Assembly (NCBI RefSeq): GCF_902827225.1 | Contig: NZ_LR792632.1 | Span: forward strand, 1,321,030-1,385,029 | From: Methanocaldococcus lauensis | GTDB lineage: Archaea; AGJL01; Methanococci; Methanococcales; Methanocaldococcaceae | DNA length: 64,000 bases | Reading direction: 5' to 3' | Part shown: positions 54,402-63,389 of the stretch, piece after piece | Layout of the letters: every line of letters starts with the position of its first letter | How positions within the stretch are numbered: position 1 is the stretch's first letter | Position numbers and translations under genes: made by a program | Notes under the pieces: generated by a model | Database searches by the model: none | Told to the model about the DNA's origin: nothing | The model's input: the letters and a program-made list of their open reading frames with translations, nothing else

Positions 54402-54872
54402 ATGATTTCAAAGACAGCAAAAATAGCAAAAACTGCTGTAATCGTTGGAGATGTAACCATTGGAGAGTATTCTTCAGTTTGGTACAACGCTGTAATTAGA
54501 GGAGATTTAGAAAAAATAATAATTGGTAATTATTCCAATGTTCAAGATTGTTGTGTAATTCATTGCTCTAAAGGATATCCAGTAAGAATTGGAGATTATG
54601 TTTCAATAGGGCATGGAGCAGTAGTTCATGGCTGTATTATAGAGAATAATGTCTTAGTTGGAATGAATGCTACAATATTAAATGGAGCGAAAATTGGAGA
54701 AAATTGTATAATTGGGGCCAATGCATTAGTTACTCAAAATAAGGAGATTCCACCAAACAGTTTAGTTTTAGGAGTCCCTGGTAGAGTGGTTAGAACCTTA
54801 ACAGACGAGGAAATTAAAAGTATAAAGGAAAATGCTTTAAGGTATGTTGAACTATCTAAAAATCTTAAATAA
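54402..54872 (+). CDS. Gamma-carbonic anhydrase-like hexapeptide-repeat protein
   Basis: A 156-residue left-handed beta-helix protein of the gamma-CA/YrdA family. Hexapeptide repeats run from AKIAKTAVIVGDVTIG to GVPGRVVR; metal-ligand His are in CVIHCSKG and SIGHGAVVHG. The ATG at 54402 is preceded by GGTGAAATT; a TTG at 54369 extends the frame but has no such site. Whether it is an active carbonic anhydrase or a relative lacking activity is open. Confidence 0.88.
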   Translation: MISKTAKIAKTAVIVGDVTIGEYSSVWYNAVIRGDLEKIIIGNYSNVQDCCVIHCSKGYPVRIGDYVSIGHGAVVHGCIIENNVLVGMNATILNGAKIGENCIIGANALVTQNKEIPPNSLVLGVPGRVVRTLTDEEIKSIKENALRYVELSKNLK

Positions 54873-54946
54873 ATAACCATAGAGCATAAATAATAAATAA
54901 TAGGTATTTAAAATTTTAAATAAAAATAAATTGTAGGGTGGTATTT

Positions 54947-55363
54947 GTGGTAAATTTAGGATTTGTTATTGCCGAATTTAATAGAGACATAACCTATATG
55001 ATGGAAAAAGTTGCCGAAGAACACGCTGAATTTTTAGGGGCTACTGTAAAATATAAAATTATAGTTCCAGGAGTTTTTGATATGCCTTTAGCTGTAAAAA
55101 AATTGTTAGAAAAAGACGATGTCGATGCTGTTGTGACAATTGGATGCGTTATTGAAGGAGAAACAGAGCATGATGAAATTGTTGTCCATAACGCTGCAAG
55201 AAAAATAGCAGATTTAGCACTACAATATGATAAACCAGTAACTCTTGGAATTTCAGGGCCAGGAATGACAAGATTACAGGCACAGGAGAGAGTAGATTAT
55301 GGTAAAAGGGCTGTAGAGGCGGCTGTTAAAATGGTTAAGAGATTAAAAGTCTTAGAAAAATAA
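54947..55363 (+). CDS. ribH: 6,7-dimethyl-8-ribityllumazine synthase
   Basis: A 138-residue lumazine synthase of riboflavin synthesis, which joins 5-amino-6-ribitylaminouracil and dihydroxybutanone phosphate. Motifs: [12 protein letters not shown] (N-terminal substrate site), [29 protein letters not shown] with the catalytic His, and a C-terminal [11 protein letters not shown]. The GTG at 54947 after AGGGTGGTATTT is chosen over GTG 54938. hisE follows by 16 bases. Confidence 0.95.
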   Translation: MVNLGFVIAEFNRDITYMMEKVAEEHAEFLGATVKYKIIVPGVFDMPLAVKKLLEKDDVDAVVTIGCVIEGETEHDEIVVHNAARKIADLALQYDKPVTLGISGPGMTRLQAQERVDYGKRAVEAAVKMVKRLKVLEK

Positions 55364-55379
55364 AATTTTTGGGATATTT

Positions 55380-55670
55380 ATGATTTTAGAAGAAGTTTAT
55401 GAAATTATTAAAAAAAGAATAGAGGAAAAGCCAGAAAATTCTTATGTGGCTAAATTAACAACTGATGATGAAAAAAAATCAGCCATAAATAAAATATGTG
55501 AAAAAATTGGAGAAGAATCTACGGAGTTAATTTTAGCCGCTAAAGATGACAAAAAAGATGAAATCATTTATGAGGCGGCAGATTTAATATTTCATACAAT
55601 GGTTTTGTTAGCATACAAAAATATAGAGTTTAAAGAATTATTACAAGAATTTGAAAGAAGAAGAAAATAA
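55380..55670 (+). CDS. hisE: Phosphoribosyl-ATP pyrophosphohydrolase
   Basis: A 96-residue all-helical HisE of the MazG-like superfamily; second step of histidine synthesis (PR-ATP to PR-AMP). Conserved [28 protein letters not shown] carries the metal-binding E-x-x-E and E-x-x-D pattern (residues about 42-68). TTTTGGGATATTT precedes the ATG. hisI is not fused, in keeping with archaeal methanogens. Confidence 0.95.
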   Translation: MILEEVYEIIKKRIEEKPENSYVAKLTTDDEKKSAINKICEKIGEESTELILAAKDDKKDEIIYEAADLIFHTMVLLAYKNIEFKELLQEFERRRK

Positions 55671-55776
55671 AAAGAAATAAAAAACAAATTATATTTTAAA
55701 AATCTTTCTTTTACTTTCTTTTATTAACTCTTACATTCTTATATTATTTTTACTTAATAATCAAGACAGTATAAAC

Positions 55777-56667
55777 TTATATATTTGTAACAAACTCCCA
55801 GAATGACTTAACTGCACTTGGGTTTTTAGGTCTTCTACTTTTAACTAAATATAGGTATCTTACAATGTCCAAATCTTCTACAGGAACTATTTTAACTAAA
55901 CCAGCATCTTCTGCCTTTTTTGCTGGAATTTCAGAAACTATACTAACTCCATATCCCTCAGATACTGCTGTAATTACTGCTGAATGACTACCTACTCTCA
56001 TTACTACATTTAAATCCATTATTGAATAACCTTTTTCATTTAATGCTTTTATAAACGCCTCTCTTGTACCTGAACCTACTTCTCTATCTATGTAATCCTC
56101 TTTTAAAATATCCTCTAATTTAGCAACTCCTTTTTTAGCAAGTGGATGATTAGGAGGAACAATTAAAACTAATCTATCTTTACCAATAATCGTATATTCA
56201 TAATTTTTGTTTTTTAAGTAGCCTACTGCTGCTATGTCAGCCAATCCTTCATCTAACGCTTTGAAACATCTCTCAGAGTCAGATATAGTCATTTCAAAAT
56301 CTACATTTTTGTATGAATTTTTGTATTCTTTAATTATTGAAGGGAGTATATGTTCTCCAGGAGTTGTAGAAGCATAAATTCTAATAATCCCCTCGGGATT
56401 TTCATGTATTGCTCTCATAAGCATTTTAGATTCATTTAACAAATCTAAAATTCTCTCAGCTCTTTCATATAAAATTTTTCCTTCCGGAGTTAAATCTACA
56501 CCTTCTGGTGTTCTTAAAAATAGTTGAGCATCAAAAAATTTCTCTAGTGCTGATATATGATTACTTACAGTACCCTGCGTAATTCCTAATCGTTTAGCTG
56601 CCTTAGAAAAACTTTTTGTTTTACTTGCCACTATAAATGTTTGAAAATAACTTATTTTTGGATCCAT
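55777..56667 (-). CDS. LysR-type transcriptional regulator
   Basis: A 296-residue LysR regulator. The N-terminal helix-turn-helix is FSKAAKRLGITQGTVSNHIS (about residues 17-36) and the C-terminal two-lobed ligand domain starts at IIRIYASTTPGEHILPSII. It resembles the CysB/CbbR group with DREVGSGTREA in the effector pocket. The ATG at 56667 follows AGGTGAATAAT. No divergent partner gene is present, since the next gene reads the same way; targets unknown. Confidence 0.92.
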   Translation of the reverse strand: MDPKISYFQTFIVASKTKSFSKAAKRLGITQGTVSNHISALEKFFDAQLFLRTPEGVDLTPEGKILYERAERILDLLNESKMLMRAIHENPEGIIRIYASTTPGEHILPSIIKEYKNSYKNVDFEMTISDSERCFKALDEGLADIAAVGYLKNKNYEYTIIGKDRLVLIVPPNHPLAKKGVAKLEDILKEDYIDREVGSGTREAFIKALNEKGYSIMDLNVVMRVGSHSAVITAVSEGYGVSIVSEIPAKKAEDAGLVKIVPVEDLDIVRYLYLVKSRRPKNPSAVKSFWEFVTNI

Positions 56668-56794
56668 ATTATTCACCTATGTTTTGTATTTTGTAATTCC
56701 TATTAAGATAACTAATAATAGATATATATAAAGTTAATGTATTGTCATAAATTGAAAAACATAAAACTATCAATTGCTTATATATTAATATATA

Positions 56795-57439
56795 TTAATA
56801 TCCTGAAAAATCCTCTAAAACTACAATGTTCTTTTTTGTGTCATAAATAAAATAACTCTTGGGAGAAGGATTTACAATAATTGTTTTTCCTATTTTGTCA
56901 ATACACCTACTCTCGTGTATATGACCACATGCACAGAATATAATATTATCATTAAACTCTTCAATTATTTTCCTTATAGATTTACTTCCAACATGAATAT
57001 CATTATTTAAATCAATAATATCAGCCATAGTGTTATAAGGAGGGACATGAGTTATTAAAAATACATTTTTTAGATTTCTTACTAAATTTAAAAGTTTACA
57101 GTATAGTTCTTCCTCAGTATATTCATTTGGTGTATTAAAAGGAGTTTTATTACTTCCACCTAAACCAACAAAATTTATATTTTCAACTTTTTTTACTTTC
57201 CCATCTATGTTTAGTCCGTAATTGTTTAATTCATCTATAACTTCTTTAGTGTCACAATTCCCTGGAATGCAAAAAACATCCATATGGTCTGATAACTCAG
57301 ACAACTTTTCTATAATCTCAATATTTCTTCCAAAGTGAGTAATATCTCCAGAGACTATTAAAACATCTGCAAAATCCTTAAATTCTTTAATTATTGGGGG
57401 AAATCTACCATGTAAATCTGTAATTCCCACGATTTTCAC
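56795..57439 (-). CDS. Calcineurin-like metallophosphoesterase
   Basis: A 214-residue phosphoesterase with all usual metal motifs: GITDLHGRF (D-x-H), IVSGDITHFG (G-D), CIPGNCDTKEV (G-N-C-D variant of G-N-H-D/E), LITHVPPYN, and CGHIHESRC (G-H-x-H). The GTG at 57439 after GGTGAGATTT is chosen over an in-frame GTG at 57448. Substrate unknown. The gene stands alone beside the mobile-element remnant. Confidence 0.88.
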   Translation of the reverse strand: MKIVGITDLHGRFPPIIKEFKDFADVLIVSGDITHFGRNIEIIEKLSELSDHMDVFCIPGNCDTKEVIDELNNYGLNIDGKVKKVENINFVGLGGSNKTPFNTPNEYTEEELYCKLLNLVRNLKNVFLITHVPPYNTMADIIDLNNDIHVGSKSIRKIIEEFNDNIIFCACGHIHESRCIDKIGKTIIVNPSPKSYFIYDTKKNIVVLEDFSGY

Positions 57440-57792
57440 AAATCTCACCGTGAGTTTTATATACTTGAAATTAATTGATTATTTTATGAAGGCCCGAAAC
57501 AGTTTCTTAATTTTTGTAACACCACAATATATAAATATCTTTAGTTAATTAACCGACGAGAGGGCTCTGCCTTCGAGGTTAATATAAATGCTTATAAATT
57601 TCATTTAAGGAGATGTTTCCTTTCTACCCAAGTCAATGAACCTATAACAGAAAGATTGGTATTCCCGATGAAGCTATGGGATGAAAACAACCCATTTTCA
57701 TATCTATCGGATTTTATATAAATTAAGTTATTAAATGCTATGAAAATGAGAAACGGCCTTGGGATTCTCCCGATGTAGTAATATATGGGCGA
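57440..57792. mobile_element. Non-coding stretch holding an IS200/IS605-type element end
   Basis: Contains an imperfect hairpin AACC-GACGAGAGGGCTCTGCCTTCGA-GGTT (57551-57580), and the sequence 57659-57753 that matches, in reverse complement, the remnant at 48099-48155, with 19 bases identical and a 35-base insertion relative to that copy. On the minus strand it lies just after the tnpB fragment, as expected for a right end. The rest is AT-rich with no gene seen. Confidence 0.6.
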
Positions 57793-58428
57793 TTATAAAC
57801 AATTATAAAATTTAGTTAGATATTTTTCATTATAATCGACTTTATAGACCACGTTGGGATTGGGCGTCATCAATTTCCGAATGGAAATCTCTGCCCCTGT
57901 CATGGACATAAAACCCTTATGGTTTTTAAGTTCTCGTCGCTTCACTCCGAGATAACCCCCGAGCCACCCATAATATCTTTGGTAATTCTTTAACTTTATC
58001 AAAAAACCATTTATCTTTAATGTTTAAAATTAGGTATTCTTTTCTTGGTTTTATCATTATTCTTATCTCTCTTTTGTCTTTATCGTATTTTATTAATGTT
58101 GTTTTAACTCTAACAAATAACCTTTTAACTATCGGTTTTGTTTTTGTTCTATAACCATTTTTATAATTCGATTTCCAACTATTTAGGATAGAATAGGAGG
58201 TTTTAATAATACCATCGATATAATGAGAGACATAATTCCAATTCTTTAGCAGTTTGTTTCTTAAATTTCTTTTGAATTCATTAGATTTCGGTAGTTTTGG
58301 TTTATCTTTTTTTAGTCCATTCGATATTATTCCAAATTAATGTCTATGCATTCGTTTAGTTTTTCTCTGCATTCGGTTAAAAAGGACTTAAGTTGATAGT
58401 TATGGCTAATCTTATAAGATATACTTGT
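57793..58428 (-). pseudogene. tnpB: Decayed tnpB (IS200/IS605 family) N-terminal fragment
   Basis: Minus-strand translation from about 58426 gives SYKISHNYQL, FLTECREKLNE and a stop; a shifted frame from about 58318 stays open for about 120 codons without a start, with LKNWNYVSHYIDGIIKTSYS, KPIVKRLFVRVKTTLIKYD and KPRKEYLILNIKDKWFF, all typical of the N-terminal half of archaeal TnpB. It then shifts again into a short tail frame (57793-57960). The RuvC catalytic part and zinc finger are missing, so it is a dead internal-deletion remnant. Confidence 0.75.
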
Positions 58429-59541
58429 CTATGAAAAATTAAACAGCTTCAAATGGCAATATTTCTCATACTTAACATTATTATTTTTAAATATACTTTC
58501 AACAGTGTTTAAAATCTCTCCATAACTATATTTTTTATTTAAATCTATATTATCCTTTAAAATTCTTCCAGCATCATCATCTCTCATATTTTTTATTAAA
58601 AATATTACAGAGCCATTTAATATTGTTGGATTTTTTAATATCTCATCTCTATCTCCATCTGTAATTCCCAAAATTTTTATTCCAAATCTTGATAATATAT
58701 CTCCACATACTGTTGTAGTATCATCTCCTATTGTTATAGCACATATAACATCCTTATCTTTAATCATCTCTAAGACATCTTCTCCCGAGTGATTAACAAA
58801 AATAACATATCCTTCATTTATATCTTTATTAACAATTTTTGGTTTTGTAGGATGCCTCCTTAAAATTCCAGTTTTTATTACAGCCTTTTTTAAATCAATA
58901 TTTTTTAATTTATTTATTCCTTCTTTTTTTAATTCTCCTCCAATAATATCAACAATTTTTCCATTCTCAGAAACTAAAATAACTTCATTACTATTTGCCT
59001 TTCCTATAACGACACCATTAACTAATATCGATTCTCCAACATCTACACCATGAACTTTTCTATAAACTCTCTTCTCATTTTCCCAAATCTCTAAGCCGTT
59101 ACTTATGCATCTTTCAATTCTCAAATTTAATTCTTTTGATAGATAGTTAGCAATATCTTTTACAATTTTTGAGCCATTATCGTTCCAAATTATTATTGTT
59201 CCATCTTTTTCTCCAGGTCTTTCAATTTGAATAATTGGTTTATCTATATTTGCTCTTTCAACTACAATCTTTCCAAAAGTATGTCCAGTAATCTTTGACT
59301 TTCCATAGTTCATTAATATTAAAATATCACTGTCAGATAACTTCTTTAAAGATTGAGAGGGCATTAATTTTTCAGAAATGTCTATAATATCTTCCAATTC
59401 ATTATCTATAACTGCTACTCTTCCCATTGTTCCTCCTAACTTAGCCTTAACTTCTCCAAATTTCTTTAATAAATTTATAATTTTTAATGCGTAGCCGCTA
59501 TCAACAATCTCTGGACCATGAACAACAACCCCTATTTTCAT
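58429..59541 (-). CDS. DUF2117 family methanogen protein
   Basis: A 370-residue soluble protein that I take for DUF2117, a family found in methanogens. The N-terminus MKIGVVVHGPEIVDSGYALK is highly characteristic. GGTMGRVAVIDNELED and GDDTTTVCGDILSRFGIKI suggest nucleotide or phosphate handling, but no known catalytic motif is present. It starts directly after the stop of the PAPS-reductase-like gene (GGTGAATTAA before the ATG), so the two are an operon. Function unknown. Confidence 0.8.
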   Translation of the reverse strand: MKIGVVVHGPEIVDSGYALKIINLLKKFGEVKAKLGGTMGRVAVIDNELEDIIDISEKLMPSQSLKKLSDSDILILMNYGKSKITGHTFGKIVVERANIDKPIIQIERPGEKDGTIIIWNDNGSKIVKDIANYLSKELNLRIERCISNGLEIWENEKRVYRKVHGVDVGESILVNGVVIGKANSNEVILVSENGKIVDIIGGELKKEGINKLKNIDLKKAVIKTGILRRHPTKPKIVNKDINEGYVIFVNHSGEDVLEMIKDKDVICAITIGDDTTTVCGDILSRFGIKILGITDGDRDEILKNPTILNGSVIFLIKNMRDDDAGRILKDNIDLNKKYSYGEILNTVESIFKNNNVKYEKYCHLKLFNFS

Positions 59542-60978
59542 TTAATTCACCATCTTATACTTCCATCTCCATAAACCTTTTTTTATCCATTCTTCTCCTA
59601 AATTATTCTTTTTAGCGAATTCCTTTAAGATATTTTCCCATTTTACCCATAACTCTGGAAATTCTTTTTTAATTTTATCCATTTCACCCATTTCCATAGC
59701 TGGACATATAAAACATCCGATTCTGTCGAAGCCTTTTTCATACAGTTTATTGTAAGGAGCTTTCTCCTTTAATAAATATATCCAAACGTGTAAAGAACTC
59801 CAATGATATATTGGTAAAGCATTTATCTGTTTTTTAATGTAAGTATTTCTATAAATCATTCTTTTTTTTGCTCTACTAAAACTTTCATACTTTCTAATTC
59901 CAACAAATGCTAAAACATCATCTTTATAATTTTCTTCAATAAATTTTTTTAAAGGTTCCAATTTACAAATTTTAGAACACCATCTATTATCTCTTGAAGG
60001 AATTCCGTATTCTCTAACTTTCTCCCAAAAATCTTCGCCTTTTAATCTTATAATTTTAATATTATAATATTTTTCTACATCTTCAACATTTTTTAAAGTT
60101 TCCTCAAACTCTAAGCCAGTATCTATAAACACAACATCAATATTTTTTCCTAATGCTTTTAAAGTTAAAATTAATGTTGCTAAACTGTCCTTTCCGCCAG
60201 AAAACGCTACCATAACTGGCTTTTTTAATTTTTTATAGGTATTTTTTATAAATCCAATGGCATTTTTTTCATAGGATTCAATAACTCCTTTATTAGCCTT
60301 AACCATTATGTTAAAAGCCTCCTCTAAGTTGTTATAAATCTTTTTAGGTTTATAATTTTCATTTTCATTATCAGATTTAATAAAAAATCGAACCTTAACA
60401 ACTTTGCCTTTTTCCATCTCTTTAATTTTTTCAGAAGAAACTACAGATAAACCTACACCAACTACTCTGTTATTTTCATCTAATATAATAACATCATCTT
60501 TTTCTTCAATATCATTAGTAAATTCAACGATTCCGGGCTTTAAAATAGAACCTTTTCTATTTTTTAAAATATCAACTATATCGTTTTTTATTTTGACTAT
60601 TTTTTTATATGCTCCCTTTTCCATTAAATCTCTCGCTCCACTTAATTTTAATTTAATTTTCCATTTTTCTTTATTTTCATCAAAGTATAAGATATATTTA
60701 ACTTCTCCATCAACTATAACTTCATATGCCTCTTCATTTCCGGGCAGTTTATTTAATAAAATTATTTTTCCATTTAATACATTTTTTGCACCAAATTCTT
60801 CCTCAATGACTTTGTTTATAAAATCAATATCATACTGAAATCCTAATCTTGGATCTCCTGGAGGTGTTAATTTTACTTCTTTAGCCTCAGAACCACAAAC
60901 TTCGCAGATTCTACCTAATAAAGGAATATTACAATTATTACACCACTTCACGTGAATCTTTCCAATGTATGTTTTCAT
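59542..60978 (-). CDS. PAPS reductase-family protein with zinc ribbon and PUA domain
   Basis: A 478-residue protein. Start ATG at 60978 (AGTGTGATACTT before it); the frame is open further but without a site. Residues 1-35 hold a zinc ribbon WCNNCNIPLLGRICEVCG, a PUA-like domain spans about 120-200, and the PP-loop domain has MVAFSGGKDSLATLILTL (about 250-267), followed by NRWCSKICKLEPL and IGCFICPAMEM, with four Cys that could bind Fe-S. Although annotated as PAPS reductase, the PUA domain suggests RNA thiolation or similar. Confidence 0.83.
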   Translation of the reverse strand: MKTYIGKIHVKWCNNCNIPLLGRICEVCGSEAKEVKLTPPGDPRLGFQYDIDFINKVIEEEFGAKNVLNGKIILLNKLPGNEEAYEVIVDGEVKYILYFDENKEKWKIKLKLSGARDLMEKGAYKKIVKIKNDIVDILKNRKGSILKPGIVEFTNDIEEKDDVIILDENNRVVGVGLSVVSSEKIKEMEKGKVVKVRFFIKSDNENENYKPKKIYNNLEEAFNIMVKANKGVIESYEKNAIGFIKNTYKKLKKPVMVAFSGGKDSLATLILTLKALGKNIDVVFIDTGLEFEETLKNVEDVEKYYNIKIIRLKGEDFWEKVREYGIPSRDNRWCSKICKLEPLKKFIEENYKDDVLAFVGIRKYESFSRAKKRMIYRNTYIKKQINALPIYHWSSLHVWIYLLKEKAPYNKLYEKGFDRIGCFICPAMEMGEMDKIKKEFPELWVKWENILKEFAKKNNLGEEWIKKGLWRWKYKMVN

Positions 60979-61054
60979 AAGTATCACACTTAAAAGAAAC
61001 TTTTTTATACTTAAATTAATAATAACCAAATAATTATTAAAAAGGTGAGTAGTT

Positions 61055-61357
61055 ATGGACATTACACAATTTATTCCTGACATTGGAGGAGGATTTATTA
61101 TTGGTTTTGTTGTAGGATGGGCTGCAAAAAAGGCGATAAAAATAGTAGCGTTTTTAATAGGTATCTATATATTAAGCTTACTTTACTTAGCAAAAATAGG
61201 AGTTATAAGTATCAATAAAGATGCTTTTTTAGCATTAATTGGAAACTTTGAAAGTTCTTTAATAGTTTTTGGAAATAAACTTGTTGGTTTAATACACTCC
61301 CTTTCATTTGGAACTTCATTTTTAATTGGCTTTGGGTTAGGATTTAAAAAAGGTTAA
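61055..61357 (+). CDS. FUN14-domain small membrane protein
   Basis: A 100-residue protein with three hydrophobic helices and glycine-rich segments ([19 protein letters not shown] and [15 protein letters not shown]), typical of prokaryotic FUN14-family proteins. AAGGTGAGTAGTT precedes the ATG. It is divergent from the PAPS-reductase-like gene with 76 bases between. Function unknown in archaea. Confidence 0.8.
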   Translation: MDITQFIPDIGGGFIIGFVVGWAAKKAIKIVAFLIGIYILSLLYLAKIGVISINKDAFLALIGNFESSLIVFGNKLVGLIHSLSFGTSFLIGFGLGFKKG

Positions 61358-61366
61358 TTTTATTGT

Positions 61367-62491
61367 TTATAAAACTCTTTTTATTGCATTCCAAACTAAA
61401 TAACTTTGAGGCTTTAAAGTTCCTTCAATTGAATTTAAGAATAATATATTCTTTTTAACTAAATACATATACACTGGAAGTGGAATTTCTCTTTTTGAGA
61501 TTTCATATTTATTTTTAAACATTTTTAATGCATTAATTATATCCTCTTTTTTAACCTCTATGACTTTATTTCTTATTTCTATTTTTGGCTCAATATAATC
61601 TAAAATATCTAAAAACATCTCCAACTTCGAAATCTCATCCTTAAGCATAAAATTTAATATCTCATCTAATTTATTATACCTCATCTCATCAATTACACTA
61701 TAAATGTCCAAAGGCTTCCCACCAACATAATAATATATTTTCTCTTTTTCTTCATTTGAGAGTTTTTTATTTAAAATATTTTTTGCTAAAAAATCCATAA
61801 ACTTTAAAGCCGTTTCCTTATCAAAATCATCCACTAAAATATATTTAGCTCTACCTTCTAACTCCCCAGCATTATAAACATACTCAATAAACAAACTATC
61901 TGAAGAGATACAAAAGACATGACAGAGATGTTGGACTTTAGTTAAAGCTACTAAAAATTGAAACAAACTCCACAATAGTAATCTATTTCCATTTAATGTT
62001 ATTTCTTTAATCATCTGCAATTCATCGAATATTAATATTGGCTTTTTACCCTTTTCATTTAATTTAGCAAATAAATATTCAATATATTGATATACATCTC
62101 CAGATTTATCTTTTTTATTGAAAATTTTATCAAAAAATGGTTTAGGGATTTTTATCGACATACCCAAATAGAATTTACTAACCTCTTCAGAACCTTTAAC
62201 TAACAAATCAGATAATGATTTAGCATACTCCCTAAAATCATCAATATTAGATTTTTCATCCACTTCAAATAGGCATTCAATAAAATTATCAACATTTACA
62301 ACATTCCTTGCTCTAAAATCTATAAAAAATAGTATATACTTATTTTTATCCAATCTATTTGTTATAATCTCTCTAATCACTGTTGATTTCCCACTATTTA
62401 TAGGTCCAAATATAAAATAAATAAAATTTGGCTCTCCTTCTAAAATGGATAAGATTTTATTAATCTCCTTCTCTCTATTGAAGAATTTCAT
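61367..62491 (-). CDS. Archaeal-type P-loop ATPase (MJ/SSV-like, AAA superfamily)
   Basis: A 374-residue STAND/AAA ATPase of the archaeal ATPase family that is expanded in Methanocaldococcus. It begins with [15 protein letters not shown], the Walker A is [17 protein letters not shown] (about residues 27-43) and Walker B is [15 protein letters not shown] (about 160-174). A C-terminal winged-helix-like part follows. Such proteins are often linked to mobile or defence loci, but no partner gene is visible here. AAGGTGTTATT precedes the ATG. Confidence 0.87.
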   Translation of the reverse strand: MKFFNREKEINKILSILEGEPNFIYFIFGPINSGKSTVIREIITNRLDKNKYILFFIDFRARNVVNVDNFIECLFEVDEKSNIDDFREYAKSLSDLLVKGSEEVSKFYLGMSIKIPKPFFDKIFNKKDKSGDVYQYIEYLFAKLNEKGKKPILIFDELQMIKEITLNGNRLLLWSLFQFLVALTKVQHLCHVFCISSDSLFIEYVYNAGELEGRAKYILVDDFDKETALKFMDFLAKNILNKKLSNEEKEKIYYYVGGKPLDIYSVIDEMRYNKLDEILNFMLKDEISKLEMFLDILDYIEPKIEIRNKVIEVKKEDIINALKMFKNKYEISKREIPLPVYMYLVKKNILFLNSIEGTLKPQSYLVWNAIKRVL

Positions 62492-62618
62492 AATAACACC
62501 TTAAAATTTAATTGAAAAAGAAATTAATTAGGTTCAAAAACTAATTAAGATTATGTTGTTCTTACAGTTCCTGTTTTTTCTTTTAATTTAATTCTTTAGT
62601 TTTTTCTTCATATTTTAA

Positions 62619-63389
62619 TTAAATTTCTGGTGTTGGAGGAAGAGTTCTTTTATGCTCACTCTTTTTAATTAAATCAAATACATGTTCAACATCATCTATT
62701 GGAATATTTAGCTCTTTAGAAATTTCTTCTGGATTTTTTCCTTCTTCATACAATTTCAATATTTTATCCAAAGTTTCATATTTAATTCCAAGCTCTCCCT
62801 CATCAGTTTGCCCCTCCCAAAGTCCTGCTGATGGGGGTTTTTCAATAATCTCTTTTGGAACTCCAAGATACTTAGCAAGTTCTCTAACCTCTGTTTTAAA
62901 TAAATTTCCAATGGGTCTTATATCACAAGCAATATCTCCATATTTAGTTCCATATCCTACATAAATCTCTGACTTATTAGATGTTCCTGCAACTAATAGA
63001 TTATATTTGTTTGCAAAATAATAAAGAATACACATTCTAATTCTTGCCTTTAAATTTCCATCAGCTATTTTATCAAATTCTTTTGTTGGAACATAACCTC
63101 CAGCACCAAATGCCTTTAAAATATCTGTTATCTCTGAAATAATGTATTTTATATTTAACTTTTCAGCAATCATTTTCGCATGTTCTACATCTTTAGGATT
63201 TGTATTTTTCTCTGGCATTATTATACCTAAAACTTTATCACTTCCAAGGGCTTTAACACATAGATAGGCGGTAACTGTAGAATCAATTCCCCCACTTAGT
63301 CCAATAACTACACCGTTAGCATTAGCTTCTTTAACCTTTTCTCTAATAAAATTTGTTATTTTCTCAATAACGTCATTAATATTATTCAT
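62619..63389 (-). CDS. nadE: NH3-dependent NAD+ synthetase
   Basis: A 256-residue enzyme that converts deamido-NAD to NAD using ATP and ammonia. The PP-loop is VVIGLSGGIDSTVTAYL (about residues 23-39); GTSNKSEIYVGYGTKYGD and the C-terminal PPSAGLWEGQTDEGELG are diagnostic. The start at 63389 after GGTGATAACA is chosen over 63398; it overlaps the stop region of the next gene upstream by 8 bases. No glutaminase domain, as usual in archaea. Confidence 0.96.
   Translation of the reverse strand: MNNINDVIEKITNFIREKVKEANANGVVIGLSGGIDSTVTAYLCVKALGSDKVLGIIMPEKNTNPKDVEHAKMIAEKLNIKYIISEITDILKAFGAGGYVPTKEFDKIADGNLKARIRMCILYYFANKYNLLVAGTSNKSEIYVGYGTKYGDIACDIRPIGNLFKTEVRELAKYLGVPKEIIEKPPSAGLWEGQTDEGELGIKYETLDKILKLYEEGKNPEEISKELNIPIDDVEHVFDLIKKSEHKRTLPPTPEI

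Noticed and set aside
57793-58002. A 69-codon minus-strand ORF as a real small gene
   Set aside because: It overlaps the end of the tnpB fragment in a shifted frame and lies in the element's tail; no separate ribosome binding site or known family.
61367-62491. The archaeal ATPase as part of a defence island with the CRISPR locus
   Set aside because: It is 35 kb away from the arrays, flanked by housekeeping genes, and no cas, toxin or nuclease gene is near it.
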